Shown here piece after piece: positions 49,120 to 60,551 of a stretch of 64,000 nt of DNA. The stretch comes from Cliona cf. orientalis (Eukaryota; Porifera; Demospongiae; Clionaida; Clionaidae): positions 35,604,694 to 35,668,693 of the forward strand of contig OZ005689.1 of NCBI GenBank assembly GCA_963930775.1, in the 5' to 3' direction. The position numbers and the translations under genes are program-made. The first letter of the stretch is position 1, and the number at the start of each line of letters is the position of its first letter. The notes under the pieces were generated by a model. The model was not told the DNA's origin. It did not search any database and was given only the letters and a program-made list of their open reading frames with translations.

Positions 49120-50250
49120 AAATTAATGTCACTACATTAATTCTCCTAAAACCATATAAGTTTGCGGGGCTGGTTTAATCAACTCCTTAATGCCATACCT
49201 GTTAATGTACTCATACTTGGCGATGCTCAACAACTGCTCAGAGAAGAGCACAGCTTGGGATCGAGATTTCCTAAGGTGTAATACAGAAAACCTATGCCAA
49301 AATTAAAACAAAATCAAATAATTCACATTGTATGCGTACATGTATCTTAAATATTATACGTACAATGTTATATGCATGCATAAAGAGATTAGATGATTAG
49401 ATAGATGTATGTAGCTACATAAAAATACCTAGTTTATGTTTCTTTGCTTTGCTTCCTAAAGGATTGCATATCTCTACTTCATCGTAGTATAGTTGAACTT
49501 GAAAAGCACTTGGATCTTGAAACAATGTGTTTTCACGAAATAACTTCATCACAATAGTCACTCAAGTATCCATAGGTCATAGTATGGGAGCTCATTATCT
49601 AAATTAACATTGTGTACAGTAGACTACATTTATAATGTACCAAAATTTATGTAGCTATAGCTGCTCTCTAACGGCGTCCATATACATACACAGCAAACGC
49701 TGTAGGGAGTATATCAAGCTGACATAACAGCGTTTGGTCACTTCTGTAGATAACAGCATTTGGTCACTTCTCCATTTCTCTCACGCACGTGTCGCCCCAA
49801 CACTCCTTCAGTTGGTTCCTGTATGAAAATGTCATTCAGTAAGCATTTCTCTAAAAAGAAAGGATTTACAATGCAATGGAAGTGTTCTTTGTAGGAACTA
49901 GGCTTGTCTGTCCTCTGTCTCAAGGCCATCCAGTGGGGTAGGGCTATCAAAACACTTGAGAATACCATTAATATCTAAGCTTGAGCTGTCGAGTAGTGCT
50001 GTGTCCATACATTCCTTTACGTCTTTCTTTATTGACTCCATAGAAACCAGCCATAGTCCTTTTACATCTCCTACAATCTTATCCAGTGTTGCCTGCCAAA
50101 TGTGAAGTTCTCTTGTTTCGAGTAGGAGTAGGAATTTTGCTCCACTAATACGAATGTCAGGCAGTACATGTTCGCTACCCCCCAGATCATCACCAGGCTC
50201 CATGCTTGGAACATCACCATCAATGGTGCTTGTTATCGAATTATGACTAA
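49120..50250 (-). pseudogene. N-terminal and central part of the second CMC TNP2-like transposase
   Basis: The minus strand reads ISGAKFLLLLETRELHIWQA, VGDVKGLWLVSMESIKKDV and DSPTPLDGLETEDRQA (50203-49898), then a frame change, then FRENTLFQDPSAF and EICNPLGSKAKKHKL (about 49535-49445). The PLGSKAKKHKLG motif is characteristic of CMC transposases. Exon-like breaks and frame changes show decay. Together with 45340-45860 it forms one gene cut by the MITE at 46231-49059. Confidence 0.6.
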
Positions 50251-50752
50251 CAGGATAAAGTACATCTCGATGTATTCAGTATACATGGGAACACAATGAT
50301 TCGAAATTGGTATAAGATTGAGGGTAACGGTTGATCCCACATCTTATACTGAGGCTAGGATCGTACCGGTAAATTTCACCACTATGTCTTAGTACAGCAG
50401 CTAATGACCGACCTCCAAAGCGGTTACATATGGAGCAAATATACATCCTACTATAGGCAGGATATACATATGCATAATCATGTACAAAACTGCACACATC
50501 ATGCACAGGATATGGCTTAATTCAATGTGAGTAGATATGTAATGTAAACATCTGATTAAGAGCATACACGGAGTAGTAGATAAGCTGTGTACTTACACGC
50601 ACCTGCACCTCGATTGATTCTTTAGGCCTGGTACCGGTCCTAGCTAGCTCCAGCTCCCTTGCGCACACGCTCAGTCGCCCACCCATTTCAAGCTCACTAC
50701 GCATGCGTGATAGCTACTGCTACAGTCGAACTGCAGCTGCTGAAGGTAAAAG
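50251..50752. other. Spacer between the divergent CMC and SAM coding regions
   Basis: AT-rich DNA with GCATGCG near 50700. It may contain the divergent promoter of the two flanking genes. No defined site can be named. Confidence 0.35.
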
Positions 50753-51192
50753 ATGTTGATGGACGAGTCCGAATTCAAAAAATTGTCCATTAAACAGCTT
50801 GGAGACTACCTTCAGAACAATGGGTTAGCAAAGAAGCAATAGCAGATTTAGTCGAAAATAATGTCTCAGGATTGGCATTGTTGTTGGTCGATAAAAGCGA
50901 GCTAAAGGAATTGCTGAAAAGTATAGGCAATAGAGCGATTGTTAGAAACCTCTTACTAAGTCTGAGTTATAGCGGGAAAAAAAGTAAAATGTATTGTGTG
51001 TTAGCTATTTAGCTACCTATTGCTGTATTAATTTTGAAGTCACCGCTTTAGTCCACGAGAATAGTCAGCTATGTATTTGTATTCTCTCTCCCTCTGCAGA
51101 CTGAGAATGATGGCAGCAGTGAAGCTAGACCAGGTACACCTACTAAGAAAATAAGTGAAGAGACTGTACACAGTGAATCAGATGTGAAATGA
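50753..51192 (+). pseudogene. Small SAM-domain protein gene, frameshifted
   Basis: From ATG 50753 the frame reads MLMDESEFKKLSIKQLGDYL, then, one base out of frame from about 50825, SKEAIADLVENNVSGLALLL and LKELLKSIGNRAIVRNLLL. This is a sterile alpha motif, with a five-helix pattern and the usual LGDYL, SGLALL and ELKELG-like landmarks. A second exon (51100-51192, after CCTCTGCAG) encodes a Ser/Glu-rich tail ending HSESDVK. The gene would encode about 110 residues. It points away from the CMC transposase at 49120-50250, so it may be that element's partner gene. SAM domains mediate self-association or protein-protein binding. Confidence 0.6.
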
Positions 51193-51962
51193 TGGTGGTG
51201 GATAACTTATAGCACAAGTATGTAATGTTTCTCCAGGCTGAAGTTAATGTATCTTGCTCCCATATTTATAGCTACAGCTTGTTTCTACACTCCCCCCCCC
51301 CCCCCCCGCCCTCTCCGCATTTTATGTGTCATTTCAGGGAATTTGCTTGAAGTAGGCTTTCATTACCTAGAATCCAGAGAGGTAGGCCCTATTAGTCAAT
51401 GAGCTCTGAGCACTAATGTGCATCATAATACCATTTATCCGCAACTCGTACGTAATACCAGCACTGCCTATCTTTTCCATAATGGTGAATGCGCTATTTT
51501 TCGGCACCTAGGCCTTCTCGAGTCTTTTACTGCTGCCTTACCTACCATAAAATTATAGACAAATATCACCAGAAACCGTATTTTCCCACTATTAAGCGCA
51601 TATAGGAAGAAAACCTGCACTAAATAGTCAAGTGCGCCTAATAATGAGATGAGCCTAACAAAGAATAGCTGTATCCAAGAACGCATGCGCGTTTGCAGTA
51701 TCATTTAGGGGCGTGGCCAATCAATCGATCGCACAATCATTCATATTCAACTTGCTGCATTCCGTCCAGCTTGAATGGCTTGGGCTAGCAAGAAGCATGC
51801 AGATATCGATGTCAAGGGTCACATATGCGCTTACAGGCAAAATGCAGTACTTAGATCAGGAAAATGGCATGTGCTTAATAACAAATATGTGCTTATAAGT
51901 GAGATGCGCCTAATAACGATAAAATACGGTACCTCAGGATGTCCTCTCCAGGGGCATAGGCA
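51193..51962. other. Unassigned DNA with a C-run
   Basis: It contains a C-run at 51292-51307. The stretch 51570-51940 has repeated GCGCCTAATAA/AAGTGCGCCTAATAATGAG motifs at two sites in opposing arrangement (near 51630 and 51905), perhaps ends of an old MITE. Positions 51945-51962 carry CCAGGGGCATAGG, a truncated end of the MITE family at 10644. Confidence 0.35.
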
Positions 51963-52603
51963 GGGGAAAACCCTCCGTATGGGATTTTCCTGAAAATTGA
52001 GTTTGATGCATGGTTGATAAGCTCTACCATAGAGCTAACCCGCGTTCAAGTCTTAGGCCGATCACGCGCTTCGTTGTGGAGATACAGCGCTTTGTTTGCG
52101 ATCGCGCCACACACCCAATAATCGAGAAATTACGCCTAAAGGCGTTGCTATGCACGCGTATGGCGTTTCCGCATACTACGCATGACCCGGAAATCAATTA
52201 AGTGGACCTGGGCGGAGCCGTTCGAAATGAATGTAAAGATGGAGCAAGAGTTGAATTTCGTTGTTGACAACAACAGATGATTGTTCTTAGATGCCCAAGA
52301 AGCTAAAAACGTGAGCGAACATACAGTAGTTCGATGAATCTAGGTAGAGAATTCTAATTAGTGCCCATAGAAACGGGCTCCGGGTACGGCAGCTTGGCCG
52401 ACTAGGTGGGTCAAAAGGAAGGCTTATTTCGCCTTTGTATAGATCGACTAGCCTCCATAGACAACGGCAACAGTTAGAAGGGTTGTTCGACATGTATATG
52501 ACAAAATCTGGACTTTGATAAACTTCAACCTGAGCTACTAAAATTGCGCATTGCGCGAATCGCGCGCGGATCCCTTACGGAGGGTTTGCCCAAATCCGGT
52601 CAC
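51963..52603. mobile_element. GTGACCGG MITE, copy with damaged left end
   Basis: GGGAAAACCCTCCGTATGGG at the left lacks the first GTGACCGGATTT bases, which are replaced by CCAGGGGCATAGG sequence. The right end CCGGTCAC is at 52603 and ATAT follows. The interior matches 38107-38774. Confidence 0.75.
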
Positions 52604-53098
52604 ATATACTGGAACAATTATTGATTGACACAGTAACTTAGCTACACTATTTTTGTATTATTATTACCAAGACTTATAAAATTTAATGGCTTTACTGTAT
52701 CGTTAACAGCGATCAGAAAGTGCACGCATAATATAGTGTATACATTTTGTAGATGAATTAGTCTCATGATCATGAAGAAGTTGTTGGCCAGCCCATGCAT
52801 TCAAGTCACTGACAAATTTCAACCTGAGCTACTAAAAACGCGCATTGCGCGAATCGTGCGCAGATCCCTTACGGAGGGTTTTCCCAAATCCGGTCACACA
52901 TACTGGAATAATTGATTGACACAGTAACTTAGCTACAGCATTTTATTATTATTATTACCAACATTTATAAAATTTAATGGCTTTACTGTATCGTTAACAG
53001 CGATCAGAAAGTGCACGCATAATATAGTGTATACATTTTGTAGATGAATTAGTCTCATGATCATGAAGAAGTTGTTGGCCAGCCCATGCATTCAAGTT
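52510..53098 (+). repeat. Tandem duplication, two units of about 290-300 bp
   Basis: Unit 1 (about 52510-52797) and unit 2 (about 52798-53098) both contain the MITE right end (CTGAGCTACTAAAA to GGTCACA) followed by TACTGGAA, ATTGATTGACACAGTAACTT and the run to CCCATGCATTCAAGT. Unit 2 differs slightly. The duplicated part includes hAT 5' flanking sequence. Confidence 0.8.
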
Positions 53099-53115
53099 AG
53101 TCAGACCAAGCAAGC

Positions 53116-53700
53116 TTGGCTGAGTCTACAGATACCGATTCATCATTTACTTCACTTAAAGGTCAGGAAAGTCATGAAGGACAGCTAACACCTCAACCAA
53201 GCCCAAGCACAGCTGAGTCATTGCATGATATTGGTATGCTAGCTAAGCCATCTGCTTCTATAGACGAAATACGTCTAAAGATGTGCAGCCTCTCTAATGG
53301 CGAAAAGTTCGGCCTCCTTTTAATCATGCTGACCCACCAACATCATTTCCAGCAACATATGCTCATGGATGCCACCGAAAATTTAGTGCTAACTGGCTAG
53401 AGAAATGTCCATGGCTGAGGTACAGCCCCTGTTTAGATGGTGTCTTCTGTAGTCCTTGCTCCGTTCTGCTTCCTATAGATAGTAGAAGGGATAAATGGTT
53501 GCTTGTGAACCAGCCATTTTCTAATTGGGCCAAAACAAGTGATACTCTACTCAAGCATTCAATTCATTTATACCACCGTGAATCTCTACCTACAGGCAGC
53601 TAAGAATCTCAAAATGGTAATTGAAAATCCTTCCTCTAGAGTAGATAAGATGCTGAGCAGTACACTGTGAGCACAAATGGAAGAAAATAAGCACATTCTT
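53116..53700 (+). pseudogene. hAT (DUF4371-type) transposase, N-terminal part with TTF-type zinc finger
   Basis: It reads MAESTDTDSSFTSLKGQ, a Ser/Gln-rich leader, then after a frame change near 53325 ADPPTSFPATYAHGCHRKF, SANWLEKCPWLRYS and GVFCSPCSVLL, a TTF-type zinc finger typical of DUF4371 hAT transposases. It continues with NQPFSNWAKTSDTLLKHSIH and ends MEENKHILK at about 53705. The next expected segment (ALRGHREKISNGNPGNF) is found only at 62029, so the gene is split by about 8.3 kb of inserted DNA. Confidence 0.7.
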
Positions 53701-54035
53701 AAAAATAAGCTCTTATTGTTGCAATGTACCACATGCATGCAACTGTCGTGTGTGTGCATGCGCACACTCGTGCGTCGTCGGGCGAGAGGCGGCAAGAACA
53801 TAGCTATGGTAATTGCATTCCTGGAAGATGGCGGACTGGCGGGGGGCAGCTGCTGCTCTAGACTGGCCAGGGCTGGTGTGCAGGTATTAAAAGCGGCTGC
53901 AGGGCCAGAGATAGTCACTCTCGCAACAGTTATTCTCGTTGCTGTCCAGCAAAGATCACCGTTTCCGCCTCTTCTCTGCACTTCAGTTTGATCTGCTTCG
54001 ACTTCACTATTACGTGTCAGCAATGTTCATTTGAT
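53701..54035. other. Junction between hAT N-terminal part and DIRS gag fossil
   Basis: It includes TGTGTGTGCATGCGCACAC and a GC-rich stretch (53770-53900). The frames here have no recognisable domain and are probably 5' sequence of the DIRS fragment. Confidence 0.35.
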
Positions 54036-54775
54036 ATGGCTACGGGTTCTACATTGAATGAGGCACTTCTGGCGGCTATCCAGGGCCTTGAGGATCGTAT
54101 GAACGAGCAGATGACATCAATGAAGAGGGAGCTAACGCAGGAGAGGGAGCAGGCAGATGAGCGCTTGGTGAAGCGTATGAAGCTGGAAGAGGCGCCAACC
54201 TTCAAGAAGAGCCATGCCATGAAGTCCAGTTCACTTTCAATGAGGAGGTGAAATCCAAGCTGGATTCGATCAAAGCAGCTCTCCAAGAAACACCCCCAGC
54301 GGTGGAGAAGGCTAAAACTGCAGTGGAGGAAGGTGAGAAGCTTATTAATGAAAGACAGAAACTCATAAGAATAGCAGACAGGAGCGAGCATGGGTGGGCC
54401 ACAGTAGAGGAATACGAGGAGGATGAATTAGCAGAAGATTCTGATGATGAAAATAAACTGTTTAAAGTGGAGGCACGGGCTGGAAGAAAGCTCCGCCAAA
54501 AGCTTGCCAAGGGCAAGGGGAAAAAGGCTTTTCGGAAGCCTGGTCAGGGTTGGAACCCGTACTGGTGGCGCAAATGTTCCCACTGTGGGCATGGATGTTC
54601 CACGACAGGTCCCGGGTACCAGCACAAGCAATACTGCCTCTCAGGGTGCTAGCCAGCCTAGTCTATCCCAATTGGGTCCTTGCTTCCTTTGTGGGAACAT
54701 GGGCCATTTCAAGAAATCTTGCCCATTGTGGGCTCAGCTGCGTGCACAGCAGAGCAAAAATGCCTCATAATAATT
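54036..54775 (+). mobile_element. DIRS-type gag fossil
   Basis: A Met-Ala-Thr-Gly-Ser start is followed by a coiled-coil, Glu/Arg-rich region, then a Gly/Lys/Arg-rich stretch and a CCHC zinc knuckle (Cys-Phe-Leu-Cys-Gly) near 54690. This is the gag layout of DIRS elements. No RT or recombinase follows, so it is a fragment. Whether it belonged to the same copy as 42040-43957 is unknown. Broken, few interruptions. Confidence 0.6.
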
Positions 54776-55794
54776 GAAGGGCACACGTTGGGCGTGGATG
54801 GAGTCTGTAATGTGTACTCTGTGACATGTACCAAGCATATGTACCAAGCATACTGTTGTGATAAGGTATGTATATCTGATTCATTAACCTGCACGCATGC
54901 GCAAGGGGTAAAGTAATCGGTTGTGTCGTCGTTGTTGTCGTTAGCACAAAAATCGCCACATCTCGAGATATAGGCGTCTAAGCGACTCGTAATCACAACA
55001 AATCAATCGAATTCGGCGAAAAACTGGCTTCAGTGTGTGTCAAATTGAGGGATACGGTCCACGAGCGTCACAAATAGTGCCTTTTTGTTGGCCACCGTAG
55101 CCACGCCTATCGACAGTGCCCATCAATGCATATGCATACCAACTGTGCTTTCTGCTCATGCGCACAACTAAGTGGCCAAGCATATGACTGGTAAAGATCG
55201 TCGATGTTCTAAATAATGCTCGTGATGTCTAGTATGTCTATAGTGACTGAAACCTGGAACCAATCATAATGTAAGACAGCTATACTACTATTGTTACAAA
55301 AATATAGCTAGAAATTCATATCTTCCTAGTCTGGGCTAGGTCTAGGTGCAAGTGTCACCGGAACTCCCAGTAGCCCAGTAGGCTATTGATTTCTACTTCT
55401 CTGAAATTACAAAATGCACCGAAAGTAAATCTATAGATTGCACAATATGCGCGTGGTGGGGTATGTGCTCTACAGAGCTCTAGTTGTTCATGCTATGTTA
55501 TACACGCATAATAATTATTTTATTTTGCCTCTAATTTTGTTTAGATGTGTTGCTGGGTACTCATGTTTATGAGGAGAGTGATGGCTGCTGCATACCCAAT
55601 TATAATCATTGGCAACAAGACTCCTGAGGGGGATTCAGAGGGAGGGGAGAGAGAAAGAGAGAAATTTTAATAGTAAGAATAAGCACCAAGTTAAAATACA
55701 TGCATCAGTGGAGATGCAAAAATCATATAACATACAAAATTAATGTAGAGTCCATCATTATTCTCGATCTCTTCTCAAGATAATAATTCATTAC
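54776..55794. other. Unassigned DNA
   Basis: No coding domain, RNA gene or clear repeat apart from a short GA-rich stretch (55630-55670). Confidence 0.4.
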
Positions 55795-55889
55795 GGTGAG
55801 AAAAACCATGTGGTATAATACAGAGGGTATACAGAAATATTGAATGCTATCCAAAACACGACTTTCATGATAATTCGCGATTGGTCAAT

Positions 55890-56130
55890 AGTCCTTTTTA
55901 CCCTCGCGTAACTTGCGCGATGATTGAACGTGACGTCACGGCTGGGGTACATTCCTGCGCCATTTTGGGGTACTTCACTATTGCAACATATGGGCATAGT
56001 CAATGTATTCGCGTGCATGCCACTGTCGCCCTTTACCGTGTAATCTATTTTAGTGAATATGCATGAAATATTGAACAGTCATGCTTTACAATGGTGCAAG
56101 TCCCGTCTCTGTGCGATCTACCGTTCGCGA
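55890..56130 (+). repeat. Left terminal inverted repeat of the ISL2EU-like element
   Basis: It pairs with 60310-60551 in reverse complement, including TTGAACGTGACGTCACGGCT and TGTGCGATCTACCGTTCGCG. About eight mismatches in 240 positions. Confidence 0.85.
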
Positions 56131-56416
56131 GTTACAGCGGGTAAAAAAATCACTACATTTACGTTGAAAGCTATTACAGGTGAGTCATCTGAGAAAGGAT
56201 ACAAACTAACGTATATAAAAGCATGGGCTGATTCTGGTAGGGGGTTGATACCTAGTATTCAGTGTCTCAACTTTATATAGCCTCGTCCCCAGAGGCTGGG
56301 GAAGCGGCTACTAAACTTGAGTCTGCCTAGCTAGTTGGGTAGGAGAAAAGAAATGAATATGAATGCTACGATTTTGTATTTGTTCTTTCATAGAACATCA
56401 GGATCCTGTATAAAAC

Positions 56417-58000
56417 ATGCCCAACACGTGCATTGTATGTGGACACACTAAGGGGAAGGGGCAGAAGGTGTCCATGCACAGGTTCCCAGCTGCTGGCCAG
56501 GCACGGCGTCAACAATGGTTGAGTGCTCTAAATCTGAAAGAAGAAGATATCAATGATAATTCACGATTGTGTAGCCGACATTTTATGTATGGAGATGTTT
56601 CAAACTTACCAACACTTCATCTTGGTCGGAAATTTGCTTCTCCAAAGAAACCTGAAGGTGTACGAGCAAAGCGGGCACTTAAACGTCGCACGACAACATT
56701 GGCTGTAAGTACACCTAAACGTTCAAGGTCCCAGCTGTCTTCCGGCAGCAGTTCTCGCCCAGTAACACCTGCATTAAGTGATTCATATGATGAAGACAAA
56801 ATGTCAGAAGAACCACTATCAGTATCTATTGGTGAACAGCTATTTAGTGATTACAGTGTGTATGAATTGCCCGACGAAAACATGAGAGCTGGGACCAATC
56901 TCACTTTGTCAGCTCGTGTGGATGCACTGGAAGCTGAAACTAAACAACTTAGGGCGGCTCAAGCCAGCCAAAAGGCTACCCCATGGCGCCTTAGTTGTAT
57001 CGCTAATGATGATGAACTCATCAGATTCTACACAGGTTTTGTATCCTATGAAGTACTCTTGGCATACTATGAGTTTCTTGGGCCCTCAGTGGATCAGCTT
57101 CATTACTGGGGGAAAAACATTCCATCACGTAAACATACAAGACTGAAACTAGACCCACTCAATCAGCTATTTCTCACACTTGTTAAGCTTCGCCTTAACC
57201 TTCAGGAGCGAGATCTAGCATGCAGATTTGGGATATCAATCTCTCTTGTGTCCAGGTACTTTTCAACATGGATCTTTTTCTTATACCACCACATGAAAGA
57301 GATTGATTGGATGCCCTCACCTTCCCAAGTTGCTTCAACTCTACCACCAGCATTCAAAGAAGGTTATTCATCAACTTTTGTGATTGTGGATGCTAGCGAG
57401 ATCTTTCTGGAGACACCTAGTGATTTACGTCTGCAATCATCGACTTGGAGCAGCTACAAACATCACAATACGGCTAAGCTACTGGTTTGCTGCACTCCAA
57501 ATGGAGTAATTTCGTTTGTGTCTCCTTTGTATGTTGGTGGCATTTCAGATGTTGAGTTGACAAGGGTCAGTGGGCTATTGGATAAGCTTGCTGACAAACC
57601 CGGAGTTTCCGTGATGGCAGATAGGGGATTCACTATCAAGGATCAACTTGAGCCTCTCAATATTAAACTCAACATCCCACCCTTTATGGAAGGACGCAAA
57701 CAACTACCAGCCGAGGAAGTGAAATCTGGTCGGAAGATAGCATCCCTACGTATCCATGTGGAGAGAGCTATCGGAAGGATAAAAAATTTCTCCATTCTAA
57801 AGAACACACTTCCCATAACAATGGCCAGAATTGCAAATCAGATAGTTAGTGTGTGTGCGTGGCTCACCAACTTCCAGCCGGCTCTTATTCCCATACCCAG
57901 TGATGATGAGTCCAACTCTGTGGAGGAGTACTTTGAATCCTTGTATAGTAGTGATTACGATGCAGACACAGAGTTTAGTGAAGTAGAAGATCAATCTTAA
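56417..58000 (+). CDS. THAP-DDE transposase (DDE_Tnp_4 family), 527 aa, intact
   Basis: A single-exon open frame. Residues 1-80 form a THAP finger: C5-x2-C8, then C52-x2-H55 (LCSRHF), with HRFP and W34 at the usual spacing. A Ser-rich basic linker and a short coiled coil (RVDALEAETKQLRAAQASQ) follow. Residues about 225-275 resemble an HTH_Tnp_4 domain (FLTLVKLRLNLQERDLACRF, then FGISISLVSRYFSTW). The catalytic core has D325 (VIVDASE), D402 (MADRGF) and E449 (HVERAIGRIK). The C-terminus is acidic (YSSDYDADTEFSEVEDQ). It presumably excises and reinserts the flanking element, with the THAP finger binding its ends. TATAAAAC lies just before the ATG, so the start could be short of leader; the TATAAAAGC at 56215 is an alternative promoter. 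Confidence 0.9.
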   Translation: MPNTCIVCGHTKGKGQKVSMHRFPAAGQARRQQWLSALNLKEEDINDNSRLCSRHFMYGDVSNLPTLHLGRKFASPKKPEGVRAKRALKRRTTTLAVSTPKRSRSQLSSGSSSRPVTPALSDSYDEDKMSEEPLSVSIGEQLFSDYSVYELPDENMRAGTNLTLSARVDALEAETKQLRAAQASQKATPWRLSCIANDDELIRFYTGFVSYEVLLAYYEFLGPSVDQLHYWGKNIPSRKHTRLKLDPLNQLFLTLVKLRLNLQERDLACRFGISISLVSRYFSTWIFFLYHHMKEIDWMPSPSQVASTLPPAFKEGYSSTFVIVDASEIFLETPSDLRLQSSTWSSYKHHNTAKLLVCCTPNGVISFVSPLYVGGISDVELTRVSGLLDKLADKPGVSVMADRGFTIKDQLEPLNIKLNIPPFMEGRKQLPAEEVKSGRKIASLRIHVERAIGRIKNFSILKNTLPITMARIANQIVSVCAWLTNFQPALIPIPSDDESNSVEEYFESLYSSDYDADTEFSEVEDQS

Positions 58001-58091
58001 GAGCAATCTTATTCATATTAGTTATTGTGTACATATACATAATTATAATATAAGAATTATTATGTCCAAAATAATAACTATTATTACATCA

Positions 58092-60191
58092 TCATGACAA
58101 CATTTTACGAAGATCTCTGACTGGTATACCAAGCACGTGAACAGGTGAAACAATCTCAGGAGCCAAACAGTTGTCATAAAAGTCTATCAGTTTGGGCAAG
58201 AGTTCGTTGTTCCAAAAATCAGAGTCAAATTGTATCCTTTCCACACTCAACCCCTTGGTAGTGAATATTATAAAATCACACCATTTACGCTTGCTGATAG
58301 CCATCTGCCCTTGAACTTGGGAATAATATTTGTGTTTTCTCTTTAGTTTCAGGTGATGTTGTCCAGTGCTTGTAGAGGTCTCTAGTGTAGAACAGAAGTC
58401 TTTGCGTGAGCAAGCTTCTGCTGGAGTAATGAGACGAACAGAGTATGGGCATTTGACCTCTGCCAAGCCAAATGGATCGTCGGTATCAGGGTCATATACA
58501 ACAGCATCAGGTGAGGCTCCCAAAAAAGGATGCTCGTCAGATACTATGAATCCTGAACGACAGCAGAAAAGACGAGTATGACCAGCTGAATGTTGATGAC
58601 GCTCATATTGCTGCAATGCAACTTCTTCGTGTGCCTTTCCCCACTCCAAGGCAGGTGCAGAAACTTGCTTGGTACCTAGTATCTGTAGTACAAGTGCCTG
58701 GGGTGGCGTGTCACTCCTTCTGCAGTAGATAGCACCAAAGTATGAGGCCGTCACTCTGTACCTGCGTACTGAAAACCACAAAGGTGAATTGTGCTGGTCG
58801 CGAGTATTTTGTTCAATTTCACGTGTTTTCTCAGGTGGTAGCTCAAGTGATTTCTTGAACTCTTTTACTCTGTATTGCAATTCGGCCTTACTTGGAAGCT
58901 CAGGTTGGAGGGACGACGTACCCGATAAATTAGCTCGCAAATCAGGATCCAGCAATAGTGATACTCCTAAGCCCTTTCCTTTGACCTTTCCTAGAAAGTC
59001 CTGGAGCAAATCCTTGGCTGTATTATGATACTCAGCTGGCCTAGGGTCAAAGTCTTCCATAATTTTCAGTGACCTCTTCCTTTCCCTACCGTATGAATGC
59101 TTTTCGAACACAATTTTGGACAGTGGCAGTGTACAGTCTTTACGTTTGCTCGGTACCTTCCACTGGCAGGCATAGGATGTCACTGGCAATGCCTCGTCAT
59201 CTGATCCATCAGGTATGCTACCAGCAGAATAAGTACTTGGACACAGGGCAACAAGTGCATGCAAAAGAGCTGACACATGTGTACATGATGCAGACATCCT
59301 ATACAAAGGTAGGGTGCACAATAAAAATCTCATTATGATAAAGTTATTATTATTACGATAATACTTACCCCGCAGCACATTCACATTGTGCTAGCTTTAC
59401 AGTGGGTTCACGATCAAAGAGGATGTACACATGGTATACACCTGACTTCATAGACGGAGTACATTGACATCTAATATGGTAGTAGTCAGGATGACAGCAG
59501 TTTACTTCAAGTCGATCGAGTCGCCCAGAAGCCCAGTGGGTGTATCCCCATGTTAGAGCCCTGAAAGTACCACCTCCACTAACATTACCCACTCCTTCGG
59601 CAAGGTAGGAGTACTAAACACCTGTATGTTTATTCTATAGTGATTTTATTATATATTTTGCTAGCTATCAAACTCACCATGAGTGACCCTTGGTAGTTTG
59701 GAAGCCATCTCCTTGTGATTAGCTGTATTTATACTGTCACAACCAATGAGAGGCTGCTTAGGCAAAGCTGTTAATTTTCCAATTACCACTCCCTCTGAAA
59801 GAAGTTTCTGCTGCTTCTTGTAGAGATGTGAGCCATCAATATCAACCACACTGGTACCCACTCTTCGTGCTTCCCTGACCCTATGTTCAAGTGTTATAGC
59901 TTAATTTATACACATGGGTGTTAGTAATGGAGCACAACGCTGTTACCTTTCAACAAGCTTAGCCTTCTTCCAAGATGTTGGCACCACAATACCATGGCAT
60001 AGTAGCCATCGTCTCAATGCATGCACAGCATGCGACTCCAGAGGCTCCTCCAGCTTTGCACCAGGTACATCATCTTCAGTTAGTTCAGGCACAGTCTCAC
60101 TCGAAGCATCTTCACTCACAGGCTGATCCAAGCACAGGGCAAGATCATCAGCAGTGACATTAGATGTGTCATAGCCATCTACATGAAGCAC
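58092..60191 (-). CDS. SAP-SWIM-YqaJ nuclease, partner gene of the ISL2EU-like element
   Basis: Minus-strand exons: about 60191-59949 (acidic leader, then a SAP-like helix pair AVHALRRWLLCHGIVVPTSW), 59879-59680 (VDIDGSHLYKKQQKLLSEG), about 59606-59369 (conserved core ending CECAAG) and about 59297-58092. The CECAAG and SASCTHVSALLHAL pieces on either side of an intron form a SWIM zinc finger (C-x-C...C-x-H). The last exon holds a YqaJ/lambda-exonuclease-like fold: RRYRVTASYFGAI, WGKAHEEVALQQY, GASPDAVV and AEVKCP with the catalytic Asp and Glu-x-Lys, then KHKYYSQVQGQMAI. The exact start is uncertain. SAP and SWIM domains suggest DNA binding, and the nuclease may process transposon ends; that role is inferred. 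Confidence 0.8.
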
Positions 60192-60309
60192 AGTGAGCCA
60201 TGCTAAAGTCTGAGCGAATTTTCAACTTCACTCTAAGTGCTTATAGTTACTGTAGTATCTAGACTACCCTAGTTGAGGTGAATCTGCCATGATTTTCATC
60301 CAGAAGTAG

Positions 60310-60551
60310 CTCGCGAACGGTAGATCGCACAGAGATGGGACTTGCACCATTGAAAAGCATGACTGTTCAATATTTCATGCATATTCACTAAAATAGGTTA
60401 CACGGTAAAGGGCGGCAGCGGCATGCGCGCGAATACATTGACTATGCCCATATGTTGCAATAGTGAAGTACCCCAAAATGGCACAGGAATGTACCCCAGC
60501 CGTGACGTCACGTTCAATCATCGCGCAAGTTACGTGAGGGTAAAAAGGACT
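60310..60551 (-). repeat. Right terminal inverted repeat of the ISL2EU-like element
   Basis: Reverse complement of 55890-56130, ending GGGTAAAAAGGACT at 60551. Confidence 0.85.
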
